Origin: Podocnemis expansa
Lineage: Eukaryota; Chordata; Testudines; Podocnemididae
Assembly: GCA_007922195.1 (NCBI GenBank)
Contig: ML681989.1
Location: forward strand, 46,817,089-46,881,088
Direction of reading: 5' to 3'
Length of the DNA stretch: 64,000 bases
Part shown: piece after piece, positions 33,437 through 45,483 of the stretch
Numbering within the stretch: position 1 is the stretch's first letter
Layout of the letters: each line of letters starts with the position of its first letter
Program-made: the position numbers and the translations under genes
The notes under the pieces: generated by a model
Told to the model about the DNA's origin: nothing
Seen by the model: the letters and a program-made list of their open reading frames with translations, nothing else
Database searches by the model: none

Positions 33437-35090
33437 ACAACACATTATTATCATAATAAAAGACACGCACACATACCCCTTACCTAGTACTATTATCTTA
33501 GCAAACCTCCAACACAATGGATGGTATGGATGGATGTTGCTTTGAGAAAAACTGCCAGGTTGGGTCACTGCTTGAAACCTAGGATGATCTGGGTCTGGAA
33601 AGGATGAATCAGTGGTGCAGTTGAGAAACAGTCTGATAAAGCCATTTATAGAGGCTGCACCTAGCTCAGAGAATTCTGAGGCAAATACTTTCCCCATAAT
33701 CTATCTCTGGAGAGTGAGAGCACTACATACAATCATTCGGGGGGGGGGGGGAAAAAAATCAAAATGGCTTCTTCTGAGCCTTCTTGAGAATAAAGTAGAA
33801 TAAGCATAGAATGCATGTGGCGGATTGGACTACTGCTTAAAACACCTGTAAACACCAAGAACATGTTCCAGTTTTCAGTCAACTAGATTATGAGAAAAAT
33901 AGTTTCCAACTTTCAAGTTGTTACAAATGTATAAATCATCATTTATAAGAATGCCTGTTCATGGAAGTGTCACTAAGTCAACACCAGATATACATGTGAC
34001 CCTTAGTCTACCTAGGTTGCTACACTGTAATGTGGGAAGAAATTCATGCTGCTGTTCCGTGTGGTTTGGAAATCAAGATGTAACTGAAAGGAAATGTCAA
34101 CTAGGGAGGGCATAACTAGTTTGGATGTGTTTAGGCAAGTATGAGGTCTTTCCCGCTATGTCATTTTTCTTAAAAATCTCCTGTCATTGAACTGGTGTAG
34201 AAACATAAGCACCAACTGTTACAGGAGTTCATTATAGATGTATATTTGTGAAAAGTTTACAGAGAAAATGGCAGTAGGTGGTTCTCAGAAATACGTAGCA
34301 TAGGGCTCGGTTTTGTGGGGCCAGTGAAACTTGTGTTTGTTTGCACTGCAAATGTCTATTTCTGTGAAGCTCTTTATATCTGTTCTTAACACCAAGTGCC
34401 AGCATTTTAAACACTACTGTTTGCACACCTATTCTTAACACAGGCCTTGACAAATGTGTCACACACCAGATGCTAGCCCAAAAACTGGGGCACTTAGATG
34501 TGCAGAATGTTAGGGCCCCTACCCCTGAAATGCCATTGCTCCCACTTTCAGCAGTGATGCAGGGCAAATAGATCCCCCATGACACCAAAAAGTTGCTCCA
34601 CCATGGACATTTTCACTGGCAGTGGTCTGGGCATGGAAGCCCTAATGCCATGAACTCTTGCAGTGGTCCAGGGTGAAGAAGCCCCCAGCTGCTGAAGAAA
34701 AGCCATGTGCAACTGAAATGCTGAAGGATTTTTATTTTATTTATTTATTGGTGCTGGGGGGCCCTGGAATACTATGATGCAGCTAGGCACTGGGGTACAA
34801 TTCTCAGGCACCATGGCAACCTGGCACATGGGTTTTGTTGAGCCTTGTTTTAACTGCTTTAGACAACATGCAGGTTAAAACATTTGAGCTTTTATCTATA
34901 GTAGGGGTATGTAACACCAAGGGTCTTTGTTGATGGGTTCAAATTTCATAATCATTACAAGATGTGCATACAGGTAATATTTTAAAGACTAATGTACATA
35001 TATTAAAATTACATTTTATGGTCCTGGATGTAGAAGTTAGTCACCAGAGGATAATAGGTCTCTCTGGTGGCCCATTCAAGCAGGAGGGAG
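33437..35090. other. Background with a G13 run
   Basis: Thirteen consecutive G at 33739-33751 followed by A7. Otherwise nothing recognised; the minus-strand frame at 34232-34588 has no motif. Confidence 0.5.
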
Positions 35091-35099
35091 TTGCCACTC

Positions 35100-35715
35100 T
35101 GCTCAGATTAGTTGATGATGTAATTCAAGGCTCAGTTGTTTAGCCTTACTCTATCCCAAGCCTATCCATGAAAAGCCAGCAGACACAACTACGAACAATC
35201 AAAACCACTTGTATGTAAGAGAGAAACATTACAACAGACAAAGGATTTCCTTGTTTATGTATAGCAATAAAAGACTGTTTCAGTACAACAAAGGGTGGGG
35301 GAAAGGCTCTCTAGCTCTGTCACTGGTCCCTGGTGTGGTCTTTTGAGTGATCCCTGCCTGAGAAATTAACTGACCCTCCTTAGTTAGCCCCTGGTTAGGA
35401 TAGTTCTTGCACTCTCATCTCTAAATGAACCTAGCTGTCTGGTTTAGTTTCTGGTCTAGTTTCAGGGAAGCACCCTGGTACCAGAACATTGCCTGTTTGC
35501 TCTCCCAAGTCTTTCTGCCACTCCTCAACTGTTGTACTCTCCCTTTTATATCAGATTTTGTTTCTTCTATTGGCTGCAGCTGTGTGTGCCTGCCTCCAGG
35601 ATGGGCAGCACAGGCTGCTGTGTGAGGGTTCAGTCAACCTGCTTGTCTACAAACAGAGGAGGTTCACCTGACCCCTTGGTCTATGCTCAGTATTGAGTTT
35701 GTAGACCACATTACA
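35100..35715 (-). mobile_element. Ty3/gypsy LTR, antisense (left limit approximate)
   Basis: On the minus strand the LTR starts TGTAATGTGGTCTACAAACT directly after a polypurine tract, CTTCAAGGGAGGCTC (plus-strand 35716-35730). That is where the 3' LTR of a gypsy element begins. A TATA-like GATATAAAAGGGAGAGTAC lies about 150 bp in (35540s), fitting a U3 promoter. The outer CA end could not be fixed; 35100 is a guess from loss of recognisable structure. Confidence 0.6.
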
Positions 35716-35730
35716 GAGCCTCCCTTGAAG
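35716..35730 (-). promoter_or_regulatory. Polypurine tract of gypsy element
   Basis: Minus strand CTTCAAGGGAGGCTC immediately precedes the LTR start. Polypurine tracts prime plus-strand cDNA synthesis in LTR retrotransposons. Confidence 0.6.
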
Positions 35731-35738
35731 GCCGAGAC

Positions 35739-37030
35739 TCAGCTTTGGCTGGTATACTCTACCTCCTGGGCGAGAGAATTAGCAGTATGACGTAAAGTTC
35801 GTGACTGGTGTTGTATCTGATAGATGTATGGTTGTAGCAATAGTCTCCATCTCACCGTCCTGTGGTTTGTCTCTTTCATCATGTGTAGCCAGACCAGAGG
35901 CCCATGATCAGTAACTAGCATGAACTCATATTCTATGAGGTAAACTCTCTATTGCCCATTTGGCAGAATCTCTTTTTCTATCACTGAATATATTTTCTGA
36001 TGAGGAGGAAGAGTTTCCAGCTGATATATATTATCAGGTGTTTTTCTCCCTCCACCTCTTGAAGAAGAACCTCCTTCTCCTGATGCATTGGTTTGCAACA
36101 CACATTTTAGAAGTTCAGACCATGCAGCCCTGGGTGTCAACAGACCATGGTCTTGAATTTTTGAAAAGTATTTTTGCAGCTAGGTGACCACAGCACCCAT
36201 CTAGAAGTCATATCCTTAGCCAAATGAGTTAGTGGGATCATGATGGTTACAAAATGAGGTATAAATTGCCAATAGTAGCCTGCTAAGCATAGAAAAGAAC
36301 ATGCTTTCCTTTTGGTCATGGGGGTCTTCTATACTTGTAAAGCATGACTCTTATCTCCAAGGGGCAGACTTGTCTTCCATCAACACTATGTCCCAAGTAA
36401 TGGTCTTTTCCATTTCCTATTGTTCTTTTAGTGGGTTTTGCCATTCTCTTGGCTTCTCTTAGCAATCATAGAGAAGTGGGTATTTTATCCAGCTAGGAGT
36501 CCAAATCCTTACTATAGATAACTACATTATCATAGAATCATCCAAGTAGTCTGCTATACATTGACTGTGCCGTTGGAATAATCAGTCTGCCAAGTGAAAA
36601 GTGGATGCTGTCCCATCTAATAGACCAAGCAGAGTAGAGAAAGCTGTCTTCTCCCAAGAATCCACCATTAAAGTGATCTGCCAGTAGCCTTTTGTTAAAT
36701 CCAAAGTGGCTATTTTCTGAGCTTCTCAAAGTTGATCTAAGAGTTCATTTGCTTGTGGCAGGGAGTGGGCTTCACATTTAGAAACGGTATTTGCCAGTAT
36801 TTTCAGAAAGCTTTCAAAAAAATGCAGTGAACCAGCTGGCTTTGGGGCCAGCACAATAGGATTCCTCCAGTCACTCTTGGACTCTTTCATCACTCTCAGT
36901 CCCAACATTGTCCTGATCTCTTTTTTAATTGCTCGCCTTGATTTATTAGGGATTGGTCAGAGTCTTTCCCATATTGCTTTACCAGGATCTCTGTTAATGC
37001 AATGTTGTGTTGGCTCATCTTCAGATCCCA
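35739..37030 (-). pseudogene. Ty3/gypsy pol fragment (RT to RNase H)
   Basis: Minus-strand order: 36726-36908 gives the RT N-terminus (LGLRVMKESKSDWRNPIVLA, PKPAGSLHF); 36137-36319 gives the end of RT (FLCLAGYYWQFIPHFVTIM, PLTHLAK); 35739-35921 gives the RNase H (LVTDHGPLVWLHMM, TVRWRLLLQPYIYQIQH, then RHTANSLAQE). These match gypsy pol in order. The YxDD region between them is scrambled by frameshifts (36538-36729), and there is no integrase between RNase H and the LTR, so most of pol is deleted. It is not functional. Confidence 0.82.
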
Positions 37031-38313
37031 TAATGTGAAGTAATTTAATAGTTTAGATATCAATAAAACAAATGAATCCTATCACAGAGGCCCCCACAGT
37101 GCCTCTGAACTGGCTACTGAAATAAATCAGTATATTGGAACTCTTCTGCCATGTGTTATCAGCAGCAATAATGGCCAGGTTTGATAATGTGTGGGTTCCC
37201 CTGCATATTACAAAACAGAACCAGCTTAAAACTGCCTCACAGAAATTCAGAGAAACTAAACACCATTCTTGGGTGCCTCTGAGAGCCAATACTTCATCAT
37301 TCACAAGCATTGAGTCTGTGTAGAACAAAAGAAACTTTTACTACAAAGGAGACATAGCTCAGCATTAATTTAGGAAAATATTGCAACAATGATCCAAAGG
37401 TATGCAAACAATAAGTAAACACCCACCCAACAGCATCTTGGGAAGTCCTGCTCTGCCTCTTGTGGTGTGGAAGTCCAAAAAGGAATATCCCTTTAACATA
37501 TCACTCCCATTTTTGTTCCACTGCACCCCATCCATAGTCAGCTGTTCGACGCCAGCGAAGCCCAGAATCCAAGGGTACCTTCAGAAAAGGGATGGGAGTG
37601 GTTAAGCATTGCTACCATTGCTTCCAAGGCCAGCTATGATTGCCATTTGTGCCTTTAGATACAATGCTGTGTTCTGAAGTTTCATCACTTACTGCAGTTC
37701 TTAGCGATTTCAGCAGGTAGTGGGGAACCTCACTATCACTGCAACTGCTATGTTGCCTTTCACCACAACTCTTTCTGTATCAAGTTTAAGATTCAGCTCC
37801 CCTAGATCAACCTATCATTGCTTTCAGCTGTAGTGATCACTGAGAACAAACAAGGACTCTCACTTAGGTATAATCAGCTGTCTTTAAACATTGGAGAGAG
37901 AAAACCAAATAGTAACTAGAACTTTTTAAAGGGCAGCTACACCACCTAACAGAAATATTCATCTCCACTCCTTATGACTTTTGCTTACATTTGGCATCTG
38001 CCTCCTGAGACACAGACGCACTTGGTGAATGAGGTTAAACTTACAGTGAGACACTAAATTATGGCATGCTGAGTTACCATTCTGTTGTTATCTTTATTTT
38101 ATGATTAAAGATAAAAATTTCATTACTCCTGCATCAAAGCGCTAATGGAATTTTGACCCAAAACAACCAAAATAGATTACTATGGCAAAGCATGTGCCTC
38201 TGCTGATTGCCCTGGAAAGTAAGTGTATCTTTACAAATATACTCTGCTTGTGAGATCTCCCCTCTCCCCTGCCACAGTTCATCACTAGCTGGTAGAGGAC
38301 AGCTCATTTAGAT
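37031..38313. other. Background, nothing recognised
   Basis: No supported feature. The minus-strand frame 37053-37328 has no motif and does not continue the gypsy polyprotein as far as I can tell. Confidence 0.5.
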
Positions 38314-38480
38314 CAGTGTTTTTCAAACTTAGGGTTGGGACCCAATACTACTGGATCATGGCATGCCCTGCTGTCACTGCCAAAAGACGGGATTGCATTG
38401 CTCAAAGATGTAATTGTTTGGTTGCAGGCATAATTTTTTTCTTCAACTGGGTCCCAGGAAAAGAAATTTGCAAAACACTG
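38314..38480. mobile_element. hAT-type MITE, 167 bp, 8-bp TSD
   Basis: CAGTGTTTTTCAAACTTAGG at the left and TTTGCAAAACACTG at the right. Flanks ATTTAGAT (38306-38313) and ATCTAGGT (38481-38488) match at six of eight. Sister copy of 32416-32582 with identical length. Confidence 0.82.
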
Positions 38481-38488
38481 ATCTAGGT

Positions 38489-40529
38489 CATTGACTTACT
38501 ATATAAACACCCTAATATGGATCTAATCACCCATCTCAGTTTCTTTTGGAACTCTCTAGTCACACTGTATAAATAACTGTTCTTTCCGTTCAAGAGACTG
38601 AAGGCTCACAGCATCAGAGCTTTTTTAAGCACTTAAGGACTTCAGAGGATCTGGGCCAAAGTACTATGTTTTAGAGGGTACTAACTGCGTTTGTATTTAC
38701 TTCTCCAAATAAACAAAACCTCATAAGCCCCACATACACACACACAGAGATACACATACACATAAAAGATCTGAACTTCAGGAAATTTTAAGGGGAAAAA
38801 GCTTAATGTAAGCAAAGTTTTAACAACTCACTGAGCATTAACCTTCTGGCCCTGTTGGATCAGGAAGAAACTCTCACTGGTAGTGCTTATATGCATCCTT
38901 GACAACATCTTGAATTATGAAATTTTAGTTTCCAAGATTAAACAAGAACATGCAAGGTGCTAAGCTTTCCATGCATTTTCCAAACAGCAGGAGAGTCAAC
39001 TGTTTGCAAATACAGGCAGTGTTGTGGTGAAGTAAAACTAAGATGTCTCTTGACACAATATAAAATGACCTGGGGTAGCAGGAATAAATTAGTGTGATGA
39101 CATGGCTGTAATTTAAAGAAAGAAAATGTTTATTTTGGGTTAGAGTACCTCATGTGTTCGGTTTTTCCAATCCTTTTAACCTGAATAGGACAAGGTGAAC
39201 AAAACAGTGAAGTGTCTGCAGCATTAAGAAATGGCTTTCAAGCCTAAATGAATTATTTATCAGTGACTCAGCACACCTCTTCTATTTGCAGGAATATTGC
39301 ACAAATTAAAATGAGTACTTGCTTATTTTCGCATCCAAGAAACAAATCTGATTAAGATAAACAAGCATCAGAGACCTTTTTTGTTTTTAAAGCTATAAAT
39401 AATATCTATAATAAATGTCTACTGGCTGTGAGCCTTGAAGGTGTTTTTAAATGTTCCATCCTTCCACATTTAATCTAAAGCACATTATTAGGTGATTAAC
39501 AATACAATATAGTCAACTGCATTAGCTTCCCTTAAATTTCCTGACATATCTATAGCTCTGGGGAAAGGCTAGGTACAGGACTGAAGCTTCCTGTTTCATT
39601 ATGGGGTGCATTGTGGTAACATAGGGATCATCCAGAACAGCAGGCTTTTCTAATTTTCCATTGTCTTTTTGGTCCAGTCTTCATTTAAACTCAGGTCAGC
39701 TTTGAAAAATTCAGAAATTCCAACCTGAGCATGTTCTCTTTCCATGTTAAAAGTGATAAAATTTTTCTATAATGTACTTAATTTTGGTGAGTACTGGGAA
39801 CAAGAATCACATTTATCTGCCATTACCTTTGGCAGCCATGGGAATATTTTTCCGTATGCTGCTCAGATGCAGTATTTGACCTTTGGAGACCTAATGAGTC
39901 TGTGAAATTTATAAGGATTTTCACTGACCTGATGGAAACTCAAAACTTCATTGGCTCAAGAGCAGAGCAAGAAAGTTCATGGCACTGCTTGTGCATTTTA
40001 AAAGCCTAGTAATGAATGATCAAATGAAACAGCCTTTTTATATTGTACAAAAGCCAAGAAGAATTTTCTCAGACTCATAACTACTTGGTTTTATAGTCAG
40101 ATTTCCTCTAGGCAAAAAACCTTGGCTGAAGGCATGTTCTGGAAGACAGCCAGTGCTCTTTCTCCTCTAAAGAACAGACTCGCTTGCTATTGAGGTGCTG
40201 CTGGGGCATCCTCAGGATGGCATTATTGCAATTTCAAGAAGAGAAGCCTAAAGGAAAGGCATTCCCCAGTGCTCTGTTCAGAATCTGCATCTAGTCCAGG
40301 CCTGACAGGGGTAGGACAAAGAAAACAGCCACAGCATATCTGAATTGGTCTGAATTCAGATTATGCTGAAGAAAAGAGCAACAAGACACTACAAAGTCTC
40401 AAATACAAATAAACTGGGTGACAGGTGAGGTCTTATATTCACTGTAGGATCAAAGGAAAAAGAAAACAGTAGCTAGCTAAACCAAGATCTCACCATTAAT
40501 TAAGAGGCTAGAAGGGACTGTTGGTGATA
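38489..40529. other. AT-rich background, nothing recognised
   Basis: Two kilobases with no repeat family, RNA or coding signal that I can support. Confidence 0.55.
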
Positions 40530-40537
40530 GTTGTCTG

Positions 40538-41107
40538 CAGGGCCAGCTCAAGGGGCTGTGGTGTCCTGAGCTGGCTTTTGCTTTGGTGGGGGTAGGGGGC
40601 AGAACCCGGTTTCTGCTCTGGGCCAGCTCGCCCCACCCCCAGGATGAGGAACAGCTGGCCCAGGGGCAAAGCAGACCAGCCCAGAGGCCGGGCTGTGCTC
40701 ACCTACCCCTCCCCTGGGCTGGCTGTTCCTCCCTACCAGCAGGGAAGGACAGCCAGAGGTGGAGTGAGACAGTGGAGTCTACCCCATGGGCTGGCCTGAT
40801 CCACCCCTGAGCCAGCTGTTCCCCTTCCTGGGAGTGAAGTGGGCCAGTCAGTGGGCTGGGCTCTGCTATCCTGCCCTGCCTCCAGACTGGCCCTACCCAC
40901 CCCTAGGGAGGAAAAGCAAGCCCAGGGGAGAGACGAAAGCAAAGCCCAGCGGAGTGGACTGACCCACTCCACCCCTGGGCCAGCTGATCCCCCCCCGGGG
41001 ATGGGACAAGCTGGCCCAGATCAGGGGTGCTGCATGCTGAAGTGGTGCCCCTAAGTTCCAGCACCCCAAACCAGTGCCTCACTGGCTTATCGGTAGAGCT
41101 GGATCTG
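40538..41107. mobile_element. GC-rich hAT-type MITE, 570 bp, 8-bp TSD
   Basis: The left terminus is CAGGGCCAGCTC and the right (reverse complement) CAGATCCAGCTC. Flanks GTTGTCTG (40530-40537) and GTTGTCGG (41108-41115) agree at seven of eight positions. The interior is GC-rich with repeated CTGGCCCAG / GGGCCAGCT palindromic words, which produce open frames on both strands. The termini differ from the CAGGGGCG family, so this is a separate hAT family. Confidence 0.87.
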
Positions 41108-41115
41108 GTTGTCGG

Positions 41116-41974
41116 TGCTCTGTGTTTCATTCATAAAGGGGAAGCTGATGTAGTTTACGTAGCACAAGTGGAGTTTTGTTGAACTATGGACACTTCTCCA
41201 TCCCTGTGACTCAGTTACTTCCAGTCTGACTTTCTGCATTTCCTATTCCATTGTCCCCTCAGTAGCAGATGGTCTAGGAATATTAGCCCTCTGACTCCAG
41301 TTCCACTGATCATGATACACTCAGAACTCCACATAATATTATGAGCCTGATTCTTCTTTCTCACACCACAGAATGCTCAGATAGTCCGTAGAGTTTCATC
41401 TGTGAAACTGAGCCGGTAATCAGACTAGATTTTACATCTATTAACTACATACTTTTCGTCTTGAGATGCTGAGAGTCTTGAGATGCTGTTTGCAATTTTT
41501 TTTTAAATACTTGCATTTCAAGATCACTAACAAAGTAATTGTCCCATGCTTATGAATTATATCTGACATTTTCATTCATTCCTGTCTTCCCCACTCTGAC
41601 ATTATTCACCACCCAGAGCAGGTACATCACAGTCAACAGCAGTGCAAGTTCCCCCACAGTCCCTAATGACAATGTACATCTACCCCAAACTGGACATACA
41701 ACACATGAACTCAGACTGGCATATTGTCTGGAATTCTTAGAACAGGTCAGGGCAACAATGAACCTCAATGCCTTTGGAGCAAAAACCCACAACCCAAATT
41801 TTAAACATAGCCTTCCCACTATAACGTCTGATATATGAGGGAAGAAGGAATGTTAACATGATCACTGTAAAATTGTGGTAGGTGCTAAAATCCCACATTA
41901 CTAAAGGAATCAACCAAGATCAGAGACCCATTATGCTAAGTGGTGTGGAGATAGTAACTGACCATCCTGGCATT
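41116..41974. other. Background, nothing recognised
   Basis: The open frames at 41539-41838 (plus) and 41550-41819 (minus) mirror each other and have no motifs. Confidence 0.5.
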
Positions 41975-42130
41975 GAAGACTTTACTTTCTAAAGATGCAA
42001 GACAGACAAAATGTGGCAATGGAAACAGGCATAAGGATGAGAAGTCCTTTTCCCAAGATCACTCAGCTGATCAGTGGTGAAGCCAGCACAAAACCCAGAA
42101 GTCTTAGCTCCTAGTTCAGTGCCCTACTAC
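41975..42130 (-). mobile_element. MIR (CORE-SINE) fragment, antisense
   Basis: CCTTTTCCCAAGATCACTCA, GCTGATCAGTGGTGAAGCCA, AACCCAGAAGTCTTAG and TTCAGTGCCCTAC follow the reverse complement of the MIR consensus (cttgcccaaggtcacacag; gtggcagagc; gaacccagg; agtgctctaac). MIR is shared by amniotes, so this is among the oldest repeats here. Confidence 0.65.
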
Positions 42131-42358
42131 ATGAAGGGGTAATGTAGAACAAACTACACAGATGTCTCTCAGCTGTTGAAGCTGTTCTGCAGTATACATA
42201 TAACTATTCATAGGAGAAGGGGAACTGCAAGAGAGTCACATGCCTTCAGCTGAGTTCCCTAATCACCAGGCTATAGACTCTTTCCAGCTCTCTCTCTCTC
42301 TAGCCCAATGTCTCCTTCAACAATAGAGACTGGGAGTAACCTGCTCTAAAATATCCTG

Positions 42359-42484
42359 TAGCCCAGTGACTAGGACACTCTTGTGGAAAGTGGGGATGCT
42401 CAAGTCTCTTGTCCACTTCAGCAGAGCTGGAAATCCAACCCAGGTCTCCTACAGCGTGTGTAAATGCTCTAACCATTGGGCCAA
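42359..42484. repeat. Palindromic tRNA-like repeat
   Basis: Left arm TAGCCCAGTGACTAGGACAC and right arm (reverse complement) TGGCCCAATGGTTAGAGCAT are the same tRNA-like head in opposite orientation. The TAGTTA/GGTTAGAGC portion resembles a pol III A box and AACCCAGG...(reverse complement) a B box. It is too diverged to be a tRNA gene. It could be a SINE-derived inverted pair or the terminal repeats of a small transposon. Confidence 0.5.
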
Positions 42485-43445
42485 AATCTATGGGGGAACA
42501 CCAGCACTTCCAGCTGCCAGTTTGTACAGGTTTAGATGTTCTCTGAGCATGACTACTGGATTGGTCCTACATTTTAAGGTGTGTGGGCTGCTCAGGGGCT
42601 CTTCTAGCTCTAAGAAAATGAGATAGAGGCCTCAAATGGCAGATTCTTCCTCAGACAACAGGACAGTGAGACCAACTTGAGTGGCTCTGCGATCCCATGC
42701 TTCAAGTTACAAAACCACTCACTCAGATTTGGATGACCATTGCCCCATTACGATGATGGGATATCTGGGCCAAATCTGACTTCCTGTAACCTAGTGTTTA
42801 GCCCACTTCCCCATGCTTAACACAATCACCAAACTATTGGAAGTGTCGGTCTACCATCCCCTCCCCCTCATTCCTTAAGTCTCCCCAGGGTGAGACCTTC
42901 TTTTGGGGGGGGGGGCAGCAGATTGTTTTGAGCAGCATCTGAACACCACCTACTTTCCAAATCCCAGTGGGATTTAGGCACCATGCTGCTAGGCATTGTT
43001 AGGGCTAAGGAGGCAATGCACATGCTTCTGAAATTTAGGCATTTCAGGGAATGCAATGGCAGAAATGCAGATGCCTAGGAGCTTCAGGTGATTGCTGAGG
43101 TGTGGTTTTGTGATATCAATGGTACCAAAATGTTAGATTCTAAAGCAGAAGATGTGTAAATAAAGCCTTTTGTGAATCTAGTCCTCTCTTTCTTCCTCCA
43201 GTTCCCTAACAGACAGCACAGAGAGCTCTTCATCTCTGGAGCCCAAGTCACAGACTTAAAGGACCAACATCCTAAAGCAACATCAGAAACCAAAGAGTGC
43301 TGTGTGAAAAAAAAAAATACAGATACAGTAGTAGCAAATGGACATTGGAACCACCCAGATAGAAATTAGGATGCACTACATTAAATGTACGGATAGAATC
43401 AATAACTGTGTGGACTATATCTTAACACAGTAGAACTAGAAAGGA
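42485..43445. other. Background with one old repeat relic
   Basis: Around 42940-43085, CAAATCCCAGTGGGATTTAG, GCACCATGCTGC and AGATGCCTAGGAGC look like a dispersed amniote repeat (TTTAGGCACC type) of undetermined class. Nothing else supported. Confidence 0.4.
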
Positions 43446-43899
43446 TAATCATAGAATCATAGGGTTAGAAGGGACCTCATGATGTCATCTAGTACAACCC
43501 CCTGCCAAAAAAGCAGGATCACTCTCACTAAATCATCCCAGCCAGGGTTTTGTCCAACTGAGCCTTAAATATCTACAAAGATGGAGATTCCATCACCTCC
43601 CTAGGCAGCCCATTTCAATGCTTCACCACCCTCCTAATAAGAATTTCCCAATATCCAACCTCGACCTCTTCAGCTCCAAATTGAAACCATTGCTCCTTGC
43701 TCTGTCCTCTGTTACTACTGAGAACAGCTGAGCTCAATCCTCTTTGAAGCATCCCTTCAAGTAGTTGAAGGTTGCTATCAAATTCCCCTTCAGTCTTCTC
43801 TTCTGCAGGCTAAATAAGCCTACTTCCTTCAGTTTTTCTTCATAGCTCTAGTGCTCCAGCTCCTTGATCATTTTTGTTGTCTTCTGCTGGACTCTAATT

Positions 43900-45190
43900 T
43901 GTCCATATTCTTTTTGTAGGGGGGAACCCAAAACTGGGCACAGTATTCCAGATGCAGCCTCACCAGTGCCGAATAGAGGGGAACAATCACATCCCTCAAT
44001 CTTCTGGCAATACTTCTACTGATTCAGCTCAATATGCCATTGACCTTTATGGCAGCAAGACCATACTGGTGACTCATATCCAGCTTCCCATCCACCAGGA
44101 CCCCCAGGTCCTTTTCTACAGTGCTGCTACTTAGCTGATTGCTCCCCAGCCTGTAGCAGTGTGTGGGGTTTTTCTGTCCCAAGTACAGGACTTTGCATGT
44201 GTCCTTGTTGAACCTCATGAGATTTCCATTGGCCCACTGCTCCAATTTGTCTAGGTCTCTCTGAATCCTATCCCTGGTCTCCAGTGTGTCTACCATTTCC
44301 CCCAGCTTGGTGTCATCTGCAAACTTACTGAGTATGCAATAAATTCCATCATCCAGATAATTAATGAAAATGCTGAACAGAACTGTCCCCAGGACCCCTG
44401 GGGCACACCACTTGTTACTGGTTACCAAATAGATATGGAGCCATTGATTCCTACTCACTGAGACCTTTGATCTAGCTAGTTCCCTATCCACCTTACTGTC
44501 CACACATCCAACCCCTACTTCCTTAACTTGCCAACAAGAATGCTGTGTGAAACCATATCAAAAGCCTTGCTAAAGTCAAGGTATATCACATCAGTGGCTT
44601 TTCCTGCATCCACAAATCTGGTCATCTAATCACAGAAGGCAATGAGGTTGGTGAGGTATAATTTGCCCTTAGTGAATCCATACTGACTGTTCCTAATCAC
44701 TATTTTCTTCCAAGTGTTTCAGGATGGATTCTTTGAGAACCTGCTCCATGATTTTTCCAGGGATTGAGGTGAGACTGACAGGTCTGTAATTCCCTGGATC
44801 CTCCTTTTTCCCTTTCTTGAAGATAGCAAATATAGTGCCTTTTATCCAGTCCTCCAGCAACTCCCCTGTTCGCCACGAGTTTTCAAAGATAATGGCCAGC
44901 GGTACTTTTATCTCATCGGCCAACTCCCTCAGCACCCTTGGATGCAGTTTATCTGGCCCCATGGACTTGTGCACATCCAGCTTCTTTAAGTAGTCCTAAC
45001 CTGACCTTCCATCACCAAAGGCCTCTCTTCTTCTCTCCAATCTGCCATACCCAGTGTAGTGGGCTGGGAGCTGGCCCTCCCTGTGAAAACTGAAGTAAAA
45101 AAAAGCATTGAACACATCAGTCTTTTCCTCATCCTCCACTACAAGGATACCTGCCTCATTCTGTAAGGGACCTACACCATCCTTGATCCT
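43900..45190 (-). pseudogene. CR1 ORF2 reverse transcriptase portion
   Basis: Minus-strand frames 44693-44974 (KSMGPDKLHPRVLRELADE, NYRPVSLTSIPGKIMEQ, motifs 1-2 of the RT) and 44024-44503 ([20 protein letters not shown], the catalytic FADD box) encode the same enzyme as 23134-24243, but frame changes separate them and the C-terminal part has no open frame. The RT would copy CR1 RNA at the nicked target. The upstream continuation of ORF2 is displaced to 54.4 kb by the two insertions. Confidence 0.85.
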
Positions 45191-45483
45191 CTTCTATGTC
45201 CACATGCAGGGCGTTGTTTTGAAATAAAGCCCTTATTTCGAAATGACTTAATTTGAAATAATGAAAAACCAAATCAAAATAAGGGAAAAGCGGGAATCGA
45301 AATAGCATGTCCAAACATGGACTTGCTATTTTGCTTTAGGGGAAGAGCACCATGGGAGGTGTGGCAACATGGCCGCCTCCCTGGGCCATGTCGGCAGCCA
45401 TGTTGCCAGCCAATCCTATAAAAGCTGGCCCCGACCTCACTTCCCTGTCCATTCTGGCTAGCAGGACTCTGCAAGCAACAGAC

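Noticed and set aside
42359..42484. A functional tRNA gene
   Set aside because: There is no cloverleaf with anticodon arm or acceptor pairing; only promoter-like fragments in inverted orientation.
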